This document shows, piece by piece, positions 1-9,052 of a stretch of 45,101 nt of DNA. Source of the stretch: Clostridiales bacterium DTU053 (GTDB lineage Bacteria; Bacillota; Clostridia; Oscillospirales; Acutalibacteraceae). Under the pieces are notes generated by a model. That model had not been told where the DNA came from and searched no databases. It saw only the letters and a list, made by a program, of their open reading frames with translations. Made by a program: the position numbers and the translations under genes. The stretch lies in assembly GCA_001512765.1 (NCBI GenBank), contig LFSO01000018.1:1-45101 (forward strand), read 5' to 3'. Each line of letters opens with the position of its first letter. Position 1 is the first letter of the stretch.

Positions 1-3
1 AAC

Positions 4-18
4 GCGGCTCTTTTTTTT
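4..18 (+). terminator. Possible 3' half of a terminator entering from the left
   Basis: The window opens with GCGGCTC followed by eight T residues, which is what the descending arm and U-tract of a rho-independent terminator look like. The ascending arm would lie outside the window, so this is inference. It would end a plus-strand transcript converging on the lipoprotein gene to the right. Confidence 0.3.
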
Positions 19-39
19 GTGCTTTGAACGCCCGCAAAA

Positions 40-65
40 AAGCGGTATCCCAAAGGATACCGCTT
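40..65 (-). terminator. Rho-independent terminator of the 72-992 lipoprotein gene
   Basis: An 11-bp perfect stem (AAGCGGTATCC with its complement) encloses a CAAA loop. On the minus strand it is followed by a run of T, and it starts 7 nt beyond the stop codon of the lipoprotein gene. A shorter T-run on the other side means it could also act on the plus strand. Confidence 0.8.
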
Positions 66-71
66 TTATTT

Positions 72-992
72 TTACCAGTTAACTACCCACTTTTCGATGT
101 AGGCAAGACCGACGCTGATGTCCTTAGCGTTTATTAAGGGAACCTTTACTTCACCGAAGTACATAACGCTGGGGAGATATGTTTCAAGCTCGGTGATATT
201 GCCTGTTGCCTTATCAATCTTAGCCTTTACCCATGCGTCAAAATAGCGGTTCTCCAGATTCTTGAACTGAACCATGTTGCCTGCGGCGTCGGTAATCTGC
301 TTTTCTTCAACAACATTTACAAACTGACCAACCTTGCCGCCGCCTGTGGGAGGATTGACATCGGGATTGGATTCACTGGAATTTGCCTTTAGATAAACCT
401 CGTAATATGTACCCTTGTCATCGCATTTTGCCTCTGCGATTGTGGAGGGGTCAATCTTTACATTGCTTACCTTTCTGGGCGGGAAGTTTTCAACGATTGC
501 GGCTGTACCAGCAAAATCATACCTTTTGTCGTCAGCCTTCATAAATGTGCCCATAAGGTTTGATGCAATGCTTTTTAATGCGGAGTAGTTTCCAAGCTCA
601 AGTATGTTCTTGTAGTGCTCGGCGTTGGAATAGACCTTTGCCACGCTCTTTGCCTGAGACTTTACCTTGTTGACGGCTGTTTCATAGTATTTGACTATCT
701 CCTCTTTTGTGGAGGGCTTGCCGCTGACGGGAGTCTCGGATGCGGGAGCTTTTGTTTCGCCGCTGCCGCCGGTGGTGGCTTCGGTTGCCTGAGTGCTTTC
801 GTCTGCCGCTGATGTGTCCGCGGCGGTTTCGCCGTTTACGGGTTCGCTGGTCTCATCTGCGGACTCGCTTTCTGCCGCTGTGGTCTCTTCCGCAGTTGTG
901 GTTTCGCCCTTATCCTTGCCGCATGCGGCAATTCCAAGGAGCATTGCAAGTACAAGAAGTAGGGCAAGCGTTCTCTTTACAGCATTCATCAT
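72..992 (-). CDS. Secreted lipoprotein of unknown function
   Basis: This 306-residue protein begins with a lipoprotein signal: basic start, hydrophobic stretch and a lipobox LGIAAC with the acylated cysteine at about residue 24. A linker of about 75 residues rich in Thr, Glu, Ala and Ser follows, and would hold the folded part away from the membrane. The remaining 210 residues look like one globular domain with several short beta-rich stretches; I do not recognise the family. The ATG has a well-placed GGAGGT. A sigma-A-like promoter lies just upstream and a terminator just downstream, so the gene is probably transcribed alone. Tethering to the outer face of the membrane is well supported; the function is unknown. 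Confidence 0.8.
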   Translation of the reverse strand: MMNAVKRTLALLLVLAMLLGIAACGKDKGETTTAEETTAAESESADETSEPVNGETAADTSAADESTQATEATTGGSGETKAPASETPVSGKPSTKEEIVKYYETAVNKVKSQAKSVAKVYSNAEHYKNILELGNYSALKSIASNLMGTFMKADDKRYDFAGTAAIVENFPPRKVSNVKIDPSTIAEAKCDDKGTYYEVYLKANSSESNPDVNPPTGGGKVGQFVNVVEEKQITDAAGNMVQFKNLENRYFDAWVKAKIDKATGNITELETYLPSVMYFGEVKVPLINAKDISVGLAYIEKWVVNW

Positions 993-1031
993 TAGTTACC
1001 TCCGTAAATGAAGTTAAGAAGACTTGTTTTG

Positions 1032-1060
1032 ATTTTACCTAGTGTATGAGTATTAGTCAA
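1032..1060 (-). promoter_or_regulatory. Sigma-A-type promoter of the lipoprotein gene
   Basis: On the minus strand a TTGACT -35 box and a TAAAAT -10 box are separated by exactly 17 bp, about 40 nt upstream of the ATG at 992. Only sequence similarity supports it. Confidence 0.6.
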
Positions 1061-1083
1061 TAGCGATGTTGTTTTTTACCAGT

Positions 1084-2301
1084 TTACGCATTATCTTCGC
1101 TTTCCACACTATTAATACTATCTTCGACATCATTATATACTTTGCCGGAGGGGACATGGTGCTTTAAAATGCCCTCTCTTGTGAGTATATACAGGCTGCT
1201 GCCGTTCTGCACGATTTTGATGCCGTCGCTGTCGGTAATTATATTTGCGACCTTTTCGCCCTTTTTGTTAAAGCTCTCCGCTCTGTCGGGCAGAAGAACG
1301 CTGACATAGTGTTCCGACGCGGAAAAATGCCTTACCTTTTCTTTAACGGTTGTATCATAAATAGCTCTGCCTTTTTTGTCAAAGACGGTGATTTCATTGT
1401 CGGAGGTGTTGCCGTACTTTGAAAGGCAAAGCGCGGAAATGCCCTTCTTTATCGGGGAATAGCCGCATAGTTCATAGGGCGAATAGGTTTTGACATCTTC
1501 TTTTTTATCGCCGTTTACAAAGCAAAGAAGGCTGTCGCCCGCCGCGGCAAAACGCTTGCCGCCTTTATACTCAACGGAGAAAAGGGACACGCCGTCAAAC
1601 TCAAAAACTGCTATCGGGTCTTTGTATCTTATATCAAATACAAAGAGCTTTGAGTAGATTTCTCCGTCCTTGGCGCCCAAAACAGCGACCGCGACCCGCT
1701 TGCCGTTGTCGGAAAGGGCTATATCCACAATATGCTCTTTTTCGCAGCTCCATTTAAAGATAAGCTCATTTACCGAGTTGTATACGGACAAAACGCTGGT
1801 GGCATAGTCGCCTCTGTGGGCTATGGCGCAGCGGCCTCTTTTGCCTATCTCAGCGGTTATGATGGTGGACTCGGCGGAGGAATCAAATACTATTCCGCTG
1901 TCCTTTTCTATTCTGTAATCCTCGGACTGCCTGTCAAAAAGCAGAAGCCTTGCGCCCTCAATTTTCATGGCGGGAGCTTTGTAGTTGTGGCTGCGCCTGT
2001 CTTTTACATTTGAGGAGCTGTCTATGTAAATAACCTCGGTGTTTGTAAGTACCGCAAGCCCTGAGCCGTAGGGCTTCATATCTATAACATCTTCGTAATT
2101 TAAACCGTAGGGCTGATCCCAGTCTCTCGCGGAACCGAAAAAGGAGGAAATAGCGTCTCCCAAAACGGTAAAGGTATCGGCGCCAAAGCTCTTTGCGGCG
2201 ACAAAAACAACAATCAGCAAAAGCCCCGAAATCATCAGGGTTTTTATAAGAGTATTGACCTTAAACGGTCTGCCGCTTGTCCTTTGATTCGTCTTTGGCA
2301 C
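1084..2301 (-). CDS. DUF5711-family membrane-anchored beta-propeller protein
   Basis: The 405-residue protein has a basic N-terminus, one hydrophobic segment at about residues 20-40, and a long extracellular part built of repeated beta-strand blades of the kind 'LAVLTNTEVIYID' and 'VDIALSDNGKRVAVAVLG'. This matches the clostridial DUF5711 family as I know it; no biochemical function is established. The start is GTG at 2301 with GGGAGG seven bases upstream; the Shine-Dalgarno overlaps the end of truA, so the two are translationally close and probably in one transcript with the ECF genes. Likely role: an extracytoplasmic sensor or scaffold (inference only). Confidence 0.75.
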   Translation of the reverse strand: MPKTNQRTSGRPFKVNTLIKTLMISGLLLIVVFVAAKSFGADTFTVLGDAISSFFGSARDWDQPYGLNYEDVIDMKPYGSGLAVLTNTEVIYIDSSSNVKDRRSHNYKAPAMKIEGARLLLFDRQSEDYRIEKDSGIVFDSSAESTIITAEIGKRGRCAIAHRGDYATSVLSVYNSVNELIFKWSCEKEHIVDIALSDNGKRVAVAVLGAKDGEIYSKLFVFDIRYKDPIAVFEFDGVSLFSVEYKGGKRFAAAGDSLLCFVNGDKKEDVKTYSPYELCGYSPIKKGISALCLSKYGNTSDNEITVFDKKGRAIYDTTVKEKVRHFSASEHYVSVLLPDRAESFNKKGEKVANIITDSDGIKIVQNGSSLYILTREGILKHHVPSGKVYNDVEDSINSVESEDNA

Positions 2302-2315
2302 TCGGATTCCTCCCG

Positions 2316-3050
2316 TCAGTATTCTACCCTGTTAAGATACAGCCCGTGGGCGGGGGCGGTAAAGCCCGCTTTGAGTCTGTCTTTTGCCTCTATAATTTCT
2401 CCTAAGGTTTTTGCCTCTATTTTTCCGTTTTGTATATCAAGAAGTGAGCCGACCATAATTCTGACCATGTTGTATAAAAAGCCGTCGCCCGAAACCGTAA
2501 AGCGGACAAAGTCAGCGTCCCTTTCAACCTTTGCGGAGAATATGGTTCTTACCTTGTCTTCGACCTCGCTGCCCGATGCGCAGAAGGAGGTAAAGTCATG
2601 GGTTCCGACGGCGGATTCTGCCGCCTTGTTCATCTTATCAACATCTATGGGATAGGTGTAGTGATATGCCCTGTCCTTATAAAAGGGGTTGCGGTGACGG
2701 GCGTTCCAGATAAGGTACACATACTCCTTGGACTTGCAGCTAAATCTTGCGTGAAAGCTTTCGTCCACTTCCTCGCAGCTTTTTACCGCTATGGAATAAG
2801 GCAGATAATAGTTTAAAGCCGACACGAAGGAGTCTGTGGAGAGCTTGCTTTCGGTTTTAAAGTTTGCGCAGAACATATTGGCGTGGACCTTTGCGTCTGT
2901 TCTGCCGCAGCCGTGCAAGGTTACTCTCTCGCCGCATGCCTTGAAAATGGCGTCTCCCAGTACCTCCTGAACGGTCACGGCGTTTTTCTGCGTCTGCCAG
3001 CCGTGGAACTCCGTACCGTCAAAGGAGAGGGTGAGAAGTAAATTGCGCAT
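2316..3050 (-). CDS. truA: tRNA pseudouridine(38-40) synthase TruA
   Basis: TruA isomerises uridines 38-40 in the anticodon stem-loop of many tRNAs. The 244-residue length is normal for the family. The catalytic motif GCGRTDAKVHA lies at residues 47-57 with the nucleophile Asp52. The ATG overlaps the ecfT stop codon by one base (TAATG), so translation is coupled to the transporter genes. Gene order ecfA1-ecfA2-ecfT-truA is the common Firmicutes order, normally inside the ribosomal-protein cluster; here no ribosomal-protein gene is adjacent. Confidence 0.96.
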   Translation of the reverse strand: MRNLLLTLSFDGTEFHGWQTQKNAVTVQEVLGDAIFKACGERVTLHGCGRTDAKVHANMFCANFKTESKLSTDSFVSALNYYLPYSIAVKSCEEVDESFHARFSCKSKEYVYLIWNARHRNPFYKDRAYHYTYPIDVDKMNKAAESAVGTHDFTSFCASGSEVEDKVRTIFSAKVERDADFVRFTVSGDGFLYNMVRIMVGSLLDIQNGKIEAKTLGEIIEAKDRLKAGFTAPAHGLYLNRVEY

Positions 3051-3871
3051 TATATCACCGACTCGAAAATTATGTTAAGGGCTATGACTCCGCCGACAAA
3101 GATAAATTCCGCCGCCATAAGGACATAATCCCTTGCGGCAAGCTTTAACTGTTTCATTCTCGTTCTTCCCTCTCCGCCGTTGTAGCAGCGGGCGGACATG
3201 GCAAGGGACAGCTCAAAGGCGTGTCTGAAAGAGTTTACAAGGAGGGGTATGAAAATGGGCAGGAGCGCCTTAGCCCTTTGGACTATGCCGCCAGTTTCAA
3301 AATTCGCGCCCCTTGCTTTCTGGGCGTTTGTAATCTTATCTATTTCGTCAATGAGAGTCGGGATGAATCTGAGAGCAATTGTCATCATCATGGCAAGGGT
3401 GTGCACCCCGTTTTTAAGCCCGAAAACTTTTAGGGGAGATAACAGCCTTTCAATGCCGTCAGTGAGCTGAGTTGGTGAGGTGGTATAGGTTAATAGCGAA
3501 CTTAAAAGCACAAGGCAGATGATTCTTACAACCATAAAAATGGTGGTGAAAATTCCGCCCGTGGTGATGGTGATAAAGCGGCTGACAAACAGCTCTGTGC
3601 CCTGCTTATTGTAAAAAAGCTGAAGCGCCGAGGTAAATATAAGCAGCAAAAGCATGGGTCTGAGGCCCTTGAGAATGACCTTTAAGCTGATGCGGGAGGA
3701 AAGTACCGCCACAACTGTAAAGGCTAAAACAAGGGCAAGGGAATAGAAATTATTGCATACGAATACAAAGACTATGGAAACAAAGGAGAGGACAAGCTTA
3801 AGTCTGGGGTCAGCGTTGTGGAGGACGGAATTGCCCGGAAAATACTGACCTATGGTAATGTCTCTTACCAA
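3050..3871 (-). CDS. ecfT: Energy-coupling factor transporter transmembrane protein EcfT
   Basis: EcfT is the membrane scaffold of ECF-type vitamin and micronutrient importers; it couples the two ATPases to exchangeable substrate-binding S components. The 273-residue protein has hydrophobic segments at about 26-58, 72-88, 105-130, 158-175 and 248-270, and coupling-helix motifs ARG at 186-188 and ARC at 227-229. The start appears to be TTG at 3871: a strong AAGGAGGG sits six bases upstream and no ATG is available there. The reading frame overlaps the end of ecfA2 by 7 nt. No S-component gene is in the window, consistent with a shared (group II) module serving S components elsewhere. Confidence 0.94.
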   Translation of the reverse strand: MVRDITIGQYFPGNSVLHNADPRLKLVLSFVSIVFVFVCNNFYSLALVLAFTVVAVLSSRISLKVILKGLRPMLLLLIFTSALQLFYNKQGTELFVSRFITITTGGIFTTIFMVVRIICLVLLSSLLTYTTSPTQLTDGIERLLSPLKVFGLKNGVHTLAMMMTIALRFIPTLIDEIDKITNAQKARGANFETGGIVQRAKALLPIFIPLLVNSFRHAFELSLAMSARCYNGGEGRTRMKQLKLAARDYVLMAAEFIFVGGVIALNIIFESVI

Positions 3872-4731
3872 GCTATTCCCTCCTTTTGCAAGTATCTTAA
3901 AAGCTCCTTTTCGGCCTGGTCCTTGGTGTAGATATCGGTTCTGATATTAAGTCCCATTTCCTTCAGTTTCAGGAATATGTTCGTAACGGGAGGCACCTCA
4001 AGCCCCAGGGAGGCCAGCTCGCCGCTGTGGGCGAAAATCTCGTGAACATCGGCGTATTTGTAGACTTGACCCTTGTTCATGACAATGATTTTGTCTGCGA
4101 TGGCGGCAACATCCTCCATACTGTGGGAGACGATGATGACCGTGCTGTCGGTTTTCTCCCTATACTCGCAAATCATGCTGAGAATCTTTTTTCTGCCGCT
4201 GGGGTCAAGACCCGCGGTGGGCTCGTCAAGAACCAGCACTTCGGGGCGCATGGCTATAATGCCCGCGATGGCCGCCCTTCTCTTTTCGCCGCCCGACAGC
4301 TCAAAGGGGGATTTATTCAAAAGCTCGTCCGTGAGACCTACAAACTCGGCGGCCTCAAGAACTCTTGCTTTTATTTCTTCTTCTGAAAGCCCCATGTTCG
4401 TGGGTCCGAAAGCTATGTCCTTATAGACGGTGGTTTCAAAAAGCTGATATTCGGGATACTGAAAGCACAGTCCCACCTTAAAGCGTGCCTCGTGGGCGGA
4501 ATGCTTGCTTCTGTTTATGTCCTCGCCGTTTAAAAGCACCTGACCCTCGGTAGGCTTTAATAGGGCGTTGAAGTGCTGCACAAGAGTGCTTTTGCCAGAG
4601 CCTGTATGACCGATTATCCCCACGAAGGAGCCTTTCTCAATCGTGAGGTTGATGTTCTTTATCGCCGTTATCTCAAAGGGCGTTCCCGCCCCGTAGGTAT
4701 ATGACACATTTTTAAGTTCAAGCAAGCTCAT
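3865..4731 (-). CDS. ecfA2: ECF transporter ATPase EcfA2
   Basis: One of two ABC ATPases that power ECF importers. The 288-residue protein has Walker [10 protein letters not shown] at 41-49, the Q-loop Gln at 91, signature LSGGEKRR from 145 and Walker B LVLDEP at 166-171, followed by the C-terminal extension of about 70 residues typical of EcfA proteins. Start ATG overlaps the ecfA1 stop by four bases (ATGA). A1 and A2 were assigned by order in the operon and by signature (LSGGE rather than LSGGQ); the pair acts as a heterodimer. Confidence 0.93.
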   Translation of the reverse strand: MSLLELKNVSYTYGAGTPFEITAIKNINLTIEKGSFVGIIGHTGSGKSTLVQHFNALLKPTEGQVLLNGEDINRSKHSAHEARFKVGLCFQYPEYQLFETTVYKDIAFGPTNMGLSEEEIKARVLEAAEFVGLTDELLNKSPFELSGGEKRRAAIAGIIAMRPEVLVLDEPTAGLDPSGRKKILSMICEYREKTDSTVIIVSHSMEDVAAIADKIIVMNKGQVYKYADVHEIFAHSGELASLGLEVPPVTNIFLKLKEMGLNIRTDIYTKDQAEKELLRYLQKEGIAW

Positions 4732-5612
4732 CTGTTGTTCACCACAAACTGACTGAAGGCAGTCGCGAAATCTTCCGCAGTCAGTATACCTTTACCAAGA
4801 TTTATTCCGCTCTTTTTAAGTCTTTCCGCCATATTGGCGCCGATGGGCAGCTCAAGTCCCGATTCTTTAATGGTCTTTACATCGCTGAAAACCTCGGCGG
4901 GGGTACCGTCCTTGACTATGGTACCATCGTTCATGACTATGATTCTGTCCGCAAGAACCGCCTCGTCCATAAAGTGGGTGACAAGCACAACGGTAATGCC
5001 AAGCTCTTTGTTGAGCCTCTTTATGGTGCCGATTACTTCCCTTCTGCCAACGGGGTCAAGCATAGCTGTGGGCTCGTCAAGGACAATGCAGTCGGTTTTC
5101 ATGGCGAGTATGCCCGCAATCGCCACACGCTGCTTTTGTCCTCCCGACAGCTTATGAGGCTCGTGAAATCTGTACTCGAACATTCCGACGGTTTTTAAAG
5201 CCTCGTCCACCCTTTGCCTTATCTCGGCGGGAGGCACGCCCAGATTCTCGGGTCCGAACGCCACATCCTCCTCGACAATGGTTGAGACTATCTGATTGTC
5301 GGGGTTTTGGAAAACAAGACCTACAAGCTGCCTTATCTTTATTTCAAGCTCCTCGTCGGAGGTGTCCATGCCTTCAACAAAAACCTTGCCGCTTGTGGGG
5401 CGCAGTATCGCGTTTGTCATCTTCGCTATGGTGCTTTTGCCAGAGCCGTTGTGCCCCAAAACAGCAACAAATTCCCCGCGGTAAATGGTAAGGTTAATAT
5501 CCTTTACCGCAGGCGAAAGCTCCGCTCCCATATCTTCCGAATCGTATGAAAAGCAGGCGTTCTTAAATTCAATTATGGGGATAAGGTTTTCTTTAGTGTC
5601 CGTTCCGCGCAT
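4728..5612 (-). CDS. ecfA1: ECF transporter ATPase EcfA1
   Basis: First gene of the ECF operon and partner ATPase of EcfA2. The 294-residue protein carries Walker [10 protein letters not shown] at 53-61, signature LSGGQKQR from 155, Walker B IVLDEP at 176-181 and the switch His at about 211. The ATG is preceded by AAAGGA at seven bases. The N-terminal extension of about 12 residues ahead of the first strand is slightly long but harmless. The transcript probably begins in the 83-bp gap upstream, after the methyltransferase gene; I could not pick a convincing promoter there. Confidence 0.93.
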   Translation of the reverse strand: MRGTDTKENLIPIIEFKNACFSYDSEDMGAELSPAVKDINLTIYRGEFVAVLGHNGSGKSTIAKMTNAILRPTSGKVFVEGMDTSDEELEIKIRQLVGLVFQNPDNQIVSTIVEEDVAFGPENLGVPPAEIRQRVDEALKTVGMFEYRFHEPHKLSGGQKQRVAIAGILAMKTDCIVLDEPTAMLDPVGRREVIGTIKRLNKELGITVVLVTHFMDEAVLADRIIVMNDGTIVKDGTPAEVFSDVKTIKESGLELPIGANMAERLKKSGINLGKGILTAEDFATAFSQFVVNNR

Positions 5613-5695
5613 TTTTATGTCCTTTCCGAGTTTGTATCACGAAAGAACATATCGACCGTAAGTAAGCTGCTAACAAACATTCAGTCTATGTCCTT

Positions 5696-6571
5696 TTAAT
5701 CTTCCGCTGTCCAAATCGCGGTTGAGCCGCAAGGGAGATTGAGCCCCGTTGAGGATGCCTTGAGACCTATCTCATCGGAGCTGATTTTGCCGTAGGAGGT
5801 GCCCATGACGCAGCCCAAAATATAAGCCATAACCGCCGGGGAAAGCCCTGCGGTGTAGGAGCTGATCATAAACATAAGCGGGTCGCTGCTTAGCACGCCT
5901 TTTATTAGCTCTGTGAGGTTATAGACTTCCTCCTCCAGCTTCCAGACCTCGCCCCCGGGGCCTCTGCCGTAGGATGGCGGGTCCATAATTACTATATCGT
6001 ATTTATTGCCGCGCCTTATCTCTCTTTGAACAAACTTAATGCAGTCGTCCACCAGCCATCTTACAGGCTTGTCCGCTACCCCGGAGGCTGCGGCGTTTTC
6101 CTTTGCCCAGGAGGTCATGCCCTTTGAGGCGTCAACATGGGTAACTGCGGCGCCCGCTTTCAATGCTGAAACGGTTGCCGCTCCCGTATAGGCAAAGAGA
6201 TTTAAGACCTTGGGGGTTCTGCCCTGCTTTACGGCTTTTTCGATAATGCCCCTTGTAAGGTCCCAGTTGACCGCCTGCTCGGGGAATATGCCCGTATGCT
6301 TAAAGCCCATTGTTTTAATATTGAACTTTAAGTCTTTATATGAAATACTCCAAAAAGGCGGTAGGCTTTTATATACTTCCCACCTGCCGCCGCCTGTGTT
6401 TGAGCGTATATATCTTGCGTCAGCCTTGCCCCAAAGGCGGGCATTTTTAGGCGTTTTCCAGATAACCTGAGGGTCGGGGCGGATAAGTATAATATCCCCC
6501 CACCTTTCAAGCCTTTCGCCCTCGGTGCAGTCTATAAGCTCATAATCCAACCAGTCAGTCGCTATACGCAT
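5696..6571 (-). CDS. RlmI-like class I SAM-dependent rRNA methyltransferase
   Basis: The 291-residue protein has SAM-binding motif I (VLNLFAYTGAA, from 122), the acidic end of strand 2 (VDASKG, from 146) and a DPPSYGRG motif at 197-204. It also has the HTGIFPEQ segment near 92 that marks the RlmI/YccW-like Methyltrans_SAM family, which modifies cytosine in 23S rRNA. It lacks the N-terminal PUA domain of E. coli RlmI, so the exact target nucleotide is unclear. Its ATG overlaps the glmM stop (TGATG), so it is translationally coupled to glmM, although no functional link is obvious. Confidence 0.83.
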   Translation of the reverse strand: MRIATDWLDYELIDCTEGERLERWGDIILIRPDPQVIWKTPKNARLWGKADARYIRSNTGGGRWEVYKSLPPFWSISYKDLKFNIKTMGFKHTGIFPEQAVNWDLTRGIIEKAVKQGRTPKVLNLFAYTGAATVSALKAGAAVTHVDASKGMTSWAKENAAASGVADKPVRWLVDDCIKFVQREIRRGNKYDIVIMDPPSYGRGPGGEVWKLEEEVYNLTELIKGVLSSDPLMFMISSYTAGLSPAVMAYILGCVMGTSYGKISSDEIGLKASSTGLNLPCGSTAIWTAED

Positions 6572-7920
6572 CAGATTAGCCTTTCTTTAATTACTTCTGC
6601 AATTTCCTGTCCCAGCTGATTAATCAGCTTTTCATCCCTGCCCTCAAGCATGACTCTGACAAGAGGCTCGGTGCCGGAGGCTCTGACAAGCACTCTGCCC
6701 GAATCGCCCAGGACTTTCCTTGCGTACTCGACGGCAAGGTTTATCTCCTTGTCAGTGTCAAGACGCAGCTTGCCGAGGGCGGAAACCTCCACATTGATGA
6801 GAACCTGCGGGAATACCTCCATAACGGTGGCCAGCTCTTTAAGGCTCTTGCCCGTTTCGCACATTACATTAAGGAGCTGAACGGCGGTGAGCTGTCCGTC
6901 TCCCGTTGAGGCGAAGTCATGGAAAATTATGTGACCCGACTGTTCTCCGCCAAAATTATAACCGCTTTGGAGCATATTTTCAAGAACATATCTATCGCCG
7001 ACCTTGGTCTGAACGGTGTTTATGCCGTGCTTGCGGCACATCTCGAAAAAGCCCATGTTGCTCATTACGGTGGTGACGACGGTGTTGTTCTTGAGCATGT
7101 TTTTCTCTTTTAAGTGCTTAGCGATTATCGCCATCAGCTTGTCGCCGTCAACGATATTGCCGTCCTCGTCAACGCACAAAAGCCTGTCGGCGTCGCCGTC
7201 GAACGCGAAGCCCACATCGTAGTTGTTGTCCTTTACAACCTTTGAGATATACGCCATGTGGGTGGAGCCGCAATCCTTGTTGATATTGGTGCCGTTGGGG
7301 CTGCAGTTGTAAAAGTCGCAGTCGAGGTTGAGTTTGTAGAACAAATTCCTTGCCGTTGCGGAGGCTGAGCCGTTGGCGCAGTCGATGGCGACTTTGATGC
7401 CGTTCAGTTTGCATCTTGCGGATGAGGCGATGTGGTCCACATAGTTGTCGATTGCCTCATTTGAGATGCTTATGTCGCCTATATCTCCGCCGATTTTAAG
7501 GGGCGGAACTCCAATGTCGTCAAGGATGATTTCTTCGATTTTCTCCTCAAGCTCATCGGGGAGCTTGTAGCCGTCGGATTTGAATATCTTGATTCCGTTG
7601 TATTCACAGGGGTTGTGGGACGCGGAAATCATAATGCCCGCGTCGTAGCCGTAAGCCTTTACCAGATACGCGACGGCGGGAGTCGGCACAACGCCGACAA
7701 GGAGCACATCGCTGCCCACGGAGCAAAGTCCCGACGCTATTGAAGCTATAAGCATCTGCGTGGACCTTCTTGTGTCTCCCCCGATTAAAACCCTTGGTCT
7801 TTTTGAGCTGATGTCGGACAGGACCATCGCTACCGCCCTGCCGACCTTCATTCCAAGCTCGCATGTAATATCGCGATTGGCTATGCCTCTCGCGCCGTCT
7901 GTTCCGAATAGTCTGCCCAT
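6571..7920 (-). CDS. glmM: Phosphoglucosamine mutase GlmM
   Basis: GlmM interconverts glucosamine-6-phosphate and glucosamine-1-phosphate on the way to UDP-GlcNAc and peptidoglycan. At 449 residues it has full family length. Visible motifs are the phosphoserine loop ISASHNP at 98-104 (Ser101), the Mg-binding DGDADR at 241-246 and the phosphate-binding RASGTEPLVRV near the C-terminus (about 416). The ATG has GGAGG at five bases. The leader carries two hairpins (7933-7996), the nearer one ending just above the Shine-Dalgarno. The cyclic-dinucleotide and cell-wall operon partners often found with glmM (cdaA, cdaR) are not here. Confidence 0.97.
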   Translation of the reverse strand: MGRLFGTDGARGIANRDITCELGMKVGRAVAMVLSDISSKRPRVLIGGDTRRSTQMLIASIASGLCSVGSDVLLVGVVPTPAVAYLVKAYGYDAGIMISASHNPCEYNGIKIFKSDGYKLPDELEEKIEEIILDDIGVPPLKIGGDIGDISISNEAIDNYVDHIASSARCKLNGIKVAIDCANGSASATARNLFYKLNLDCDFYNCSPNGTNINKDCGSTHMAYISKVVKDNNYDVGFAFDGDADRLLCVDEDGNIVDGDKLMAIIAKHLKEKNMLKNNTVVTTVMSNMGFFEMCRKHGINTVQTKVGDRYVLENMLQSGYNFGGEQSGHIIFHDFASTGDGQLTAVQLLNVMCETGKSLKELATVMEVFPQVLINVEVSALGKLRLDTDKEINLAVEYARKVLGDSGRVLVRASGTEPLVRVMLEGRDEKLINQLGQEIAEVIKERLI

Positions 7921-7932
7921 AATTCCTCCAGT

Positions 7933-7996
7933 GCGGCAAATAAGCGCTTTACCGCAAAAGATAAAAGTTTAATTTGGCATAAAAGTATATGCCAAA
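7933..7996 (-). promoter_or_regulatory. Two-hairpin leader between ruvB and glmM
   Basis: On the minus strand two stem-loops lie in tandem upstream of glmM. The first pairs 7989-7996 with 7973-7980 (8 bp, ATGCCAAA arm, 8-nt loop). The second pairs 7948-7955 with 7933-7940 (8 bp with one wobble, TTTACCGC arm, 7-nt loop). The second ends 3 nt above the GGAGG. The first could be a weak terminator for ruvB, since T-rich sequence follows; the second could affect glmM translation. Both roles are inference. Confidence 0.45.
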
Positions 7997-8031
7997 ATTC
8001 TCAAATATATTACAAAATCTATTTTTTACGA

Positions 8032-9051
8032 CTAAAAAAGCATTTGCTGACCGTTTGTGGGAATGCCGAGATGATTGTACGCGGCGCTGGTGACTACCCT
8101 GCCCCTGGGTGTTCGGCTTATAAAACCAAGCTGCATCAGATAGGGCTCGTAGACATCCTCTATTGTGATTGCCTCCTCGCCGATTAAAGCGGCGATGGTT
8201 TCAAGTCCCACGGGACCGCCGCCGTAGATTTCGATAATAGACCTTAGCATCCTTCTGTCTATGCTGTCGAGTCCCAGATCGTCAATCTCCATTCTTTCAA
8301 GCGCCATTCTGGCGTCCTCAAGGGTGATGACGCCGCTGCCGACGACCTCGGCAAAGTCCCTTGTACGCTTTAAAAGGCGGTTGGCGATTCTGGGCGTACC
8401 TCTTGAACGGGAGGCGATTTCAAGGGCTCCCTCCTCGTCGATTTCAATACCAAGTATGCCCGCGCTGCGCATTACTATTCTGGCCAGCTCCTCGGGGGAA
8501 TAAAGCTCAAGGCGCAGTATGACGCCGAACCTGTCCCTTAACGGAGCAGAAAGCTGACCCGCCCTTGTGGTGGCTCCCACGAGGGTGAATTTGGGCAAAT
8601 CGAGCCTTATCGACCTTGCCGACGGGCCTTTGCCTATGATTATGTCAATGGCGTAGTCCTCCATGGCGGGATAGAGAACTTCCTCAACGCTTCTGTTGAG
8701 CCTGTGGATTTCGTCTATAAACAGGACATCGCCCTCGTTGAGGTTTGTAAGCAGAGCCGCAAGGTCCCCCGACTTTTCGATTGCGGGACCCGATGTGATT
8801 CTTATCTGAACATTCATCTCATTGGCGATAATGCTGGCGAGAGTGGTTTTGCCCAGTCCCGGAGGTCCGTAGAGCAGCACATGGTCAAGATTCTCTCCTC
8901 TGCTCTTTGCGGCCTCCATATAGATTCTCAGGTTCTCCTTGGGCTTGTCCTGACCGATATATTCATCGAGAGTCTTTGGTCTAAGGGTGGATTCCACATC
9001 CTCGTCCGCGGCGCCGTAGCCGGGAGCTACCATTCTTAAATCCTCAGCCAA
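8032..9051 (-). CDS. ruvB: Holliday junction branch migration DNA helicase RuvB
   Basis: RuvB is the hexameric AAA+ motor that drives branch migration with RuvA. Residues 62-70 form Walker A (GPPGLGKTT), 113-116 are DEIH of Walker B, and the GATTRAG sensor follows near 160; the winged-helix C-terminus is complete at 339 residues. Two starts are possible: TTG at 9051, which preserves the usual short N-terminal tail ('LRMV' before the acidic stretch), or ATG at 9033 with GAGGA at seven bases. I kept the longer form. It starts directly after ruvA ends. Confidence 0.97.
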   Translation of the reverse strand: MAEDLRMVAPGYGAADEDVESTLRPKTLDEYIGQDKPKENLRIYMEAAKSRGENLDHVLLYGPPGLGKTTLASIIANEMNVQIRITSGPAIEKSGDLAALLTNLNEGDVLFIDEIHRLNRSVEEVLYPAMEDYAIDIIIGKGPSARSIRLDLPKFTLVGATTRAGQLSAPLRDRFGVILRLELYSPEELARIVMRSAGILGIEIDEEGALEIASRSRGTPRIANRLLKRTRDFAEVVGSGVITLEDARMALERMEIDDLGLDSIDRRMLRSIIEIYGGGPVGLETIAALIGEEAITIEDVYEPYLMQLGFISRTPRGRVVTSAAYNHLGIPTNGQQMLF

Positions 9052-9052
9052 A

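Noticed and set aside
7921-8031. glmS-type ribozyme upstream of glmM
   Set aside because: The gap is only 111 bp and lacks the ribozyme core; the downstream gene is glmM, not glmS.
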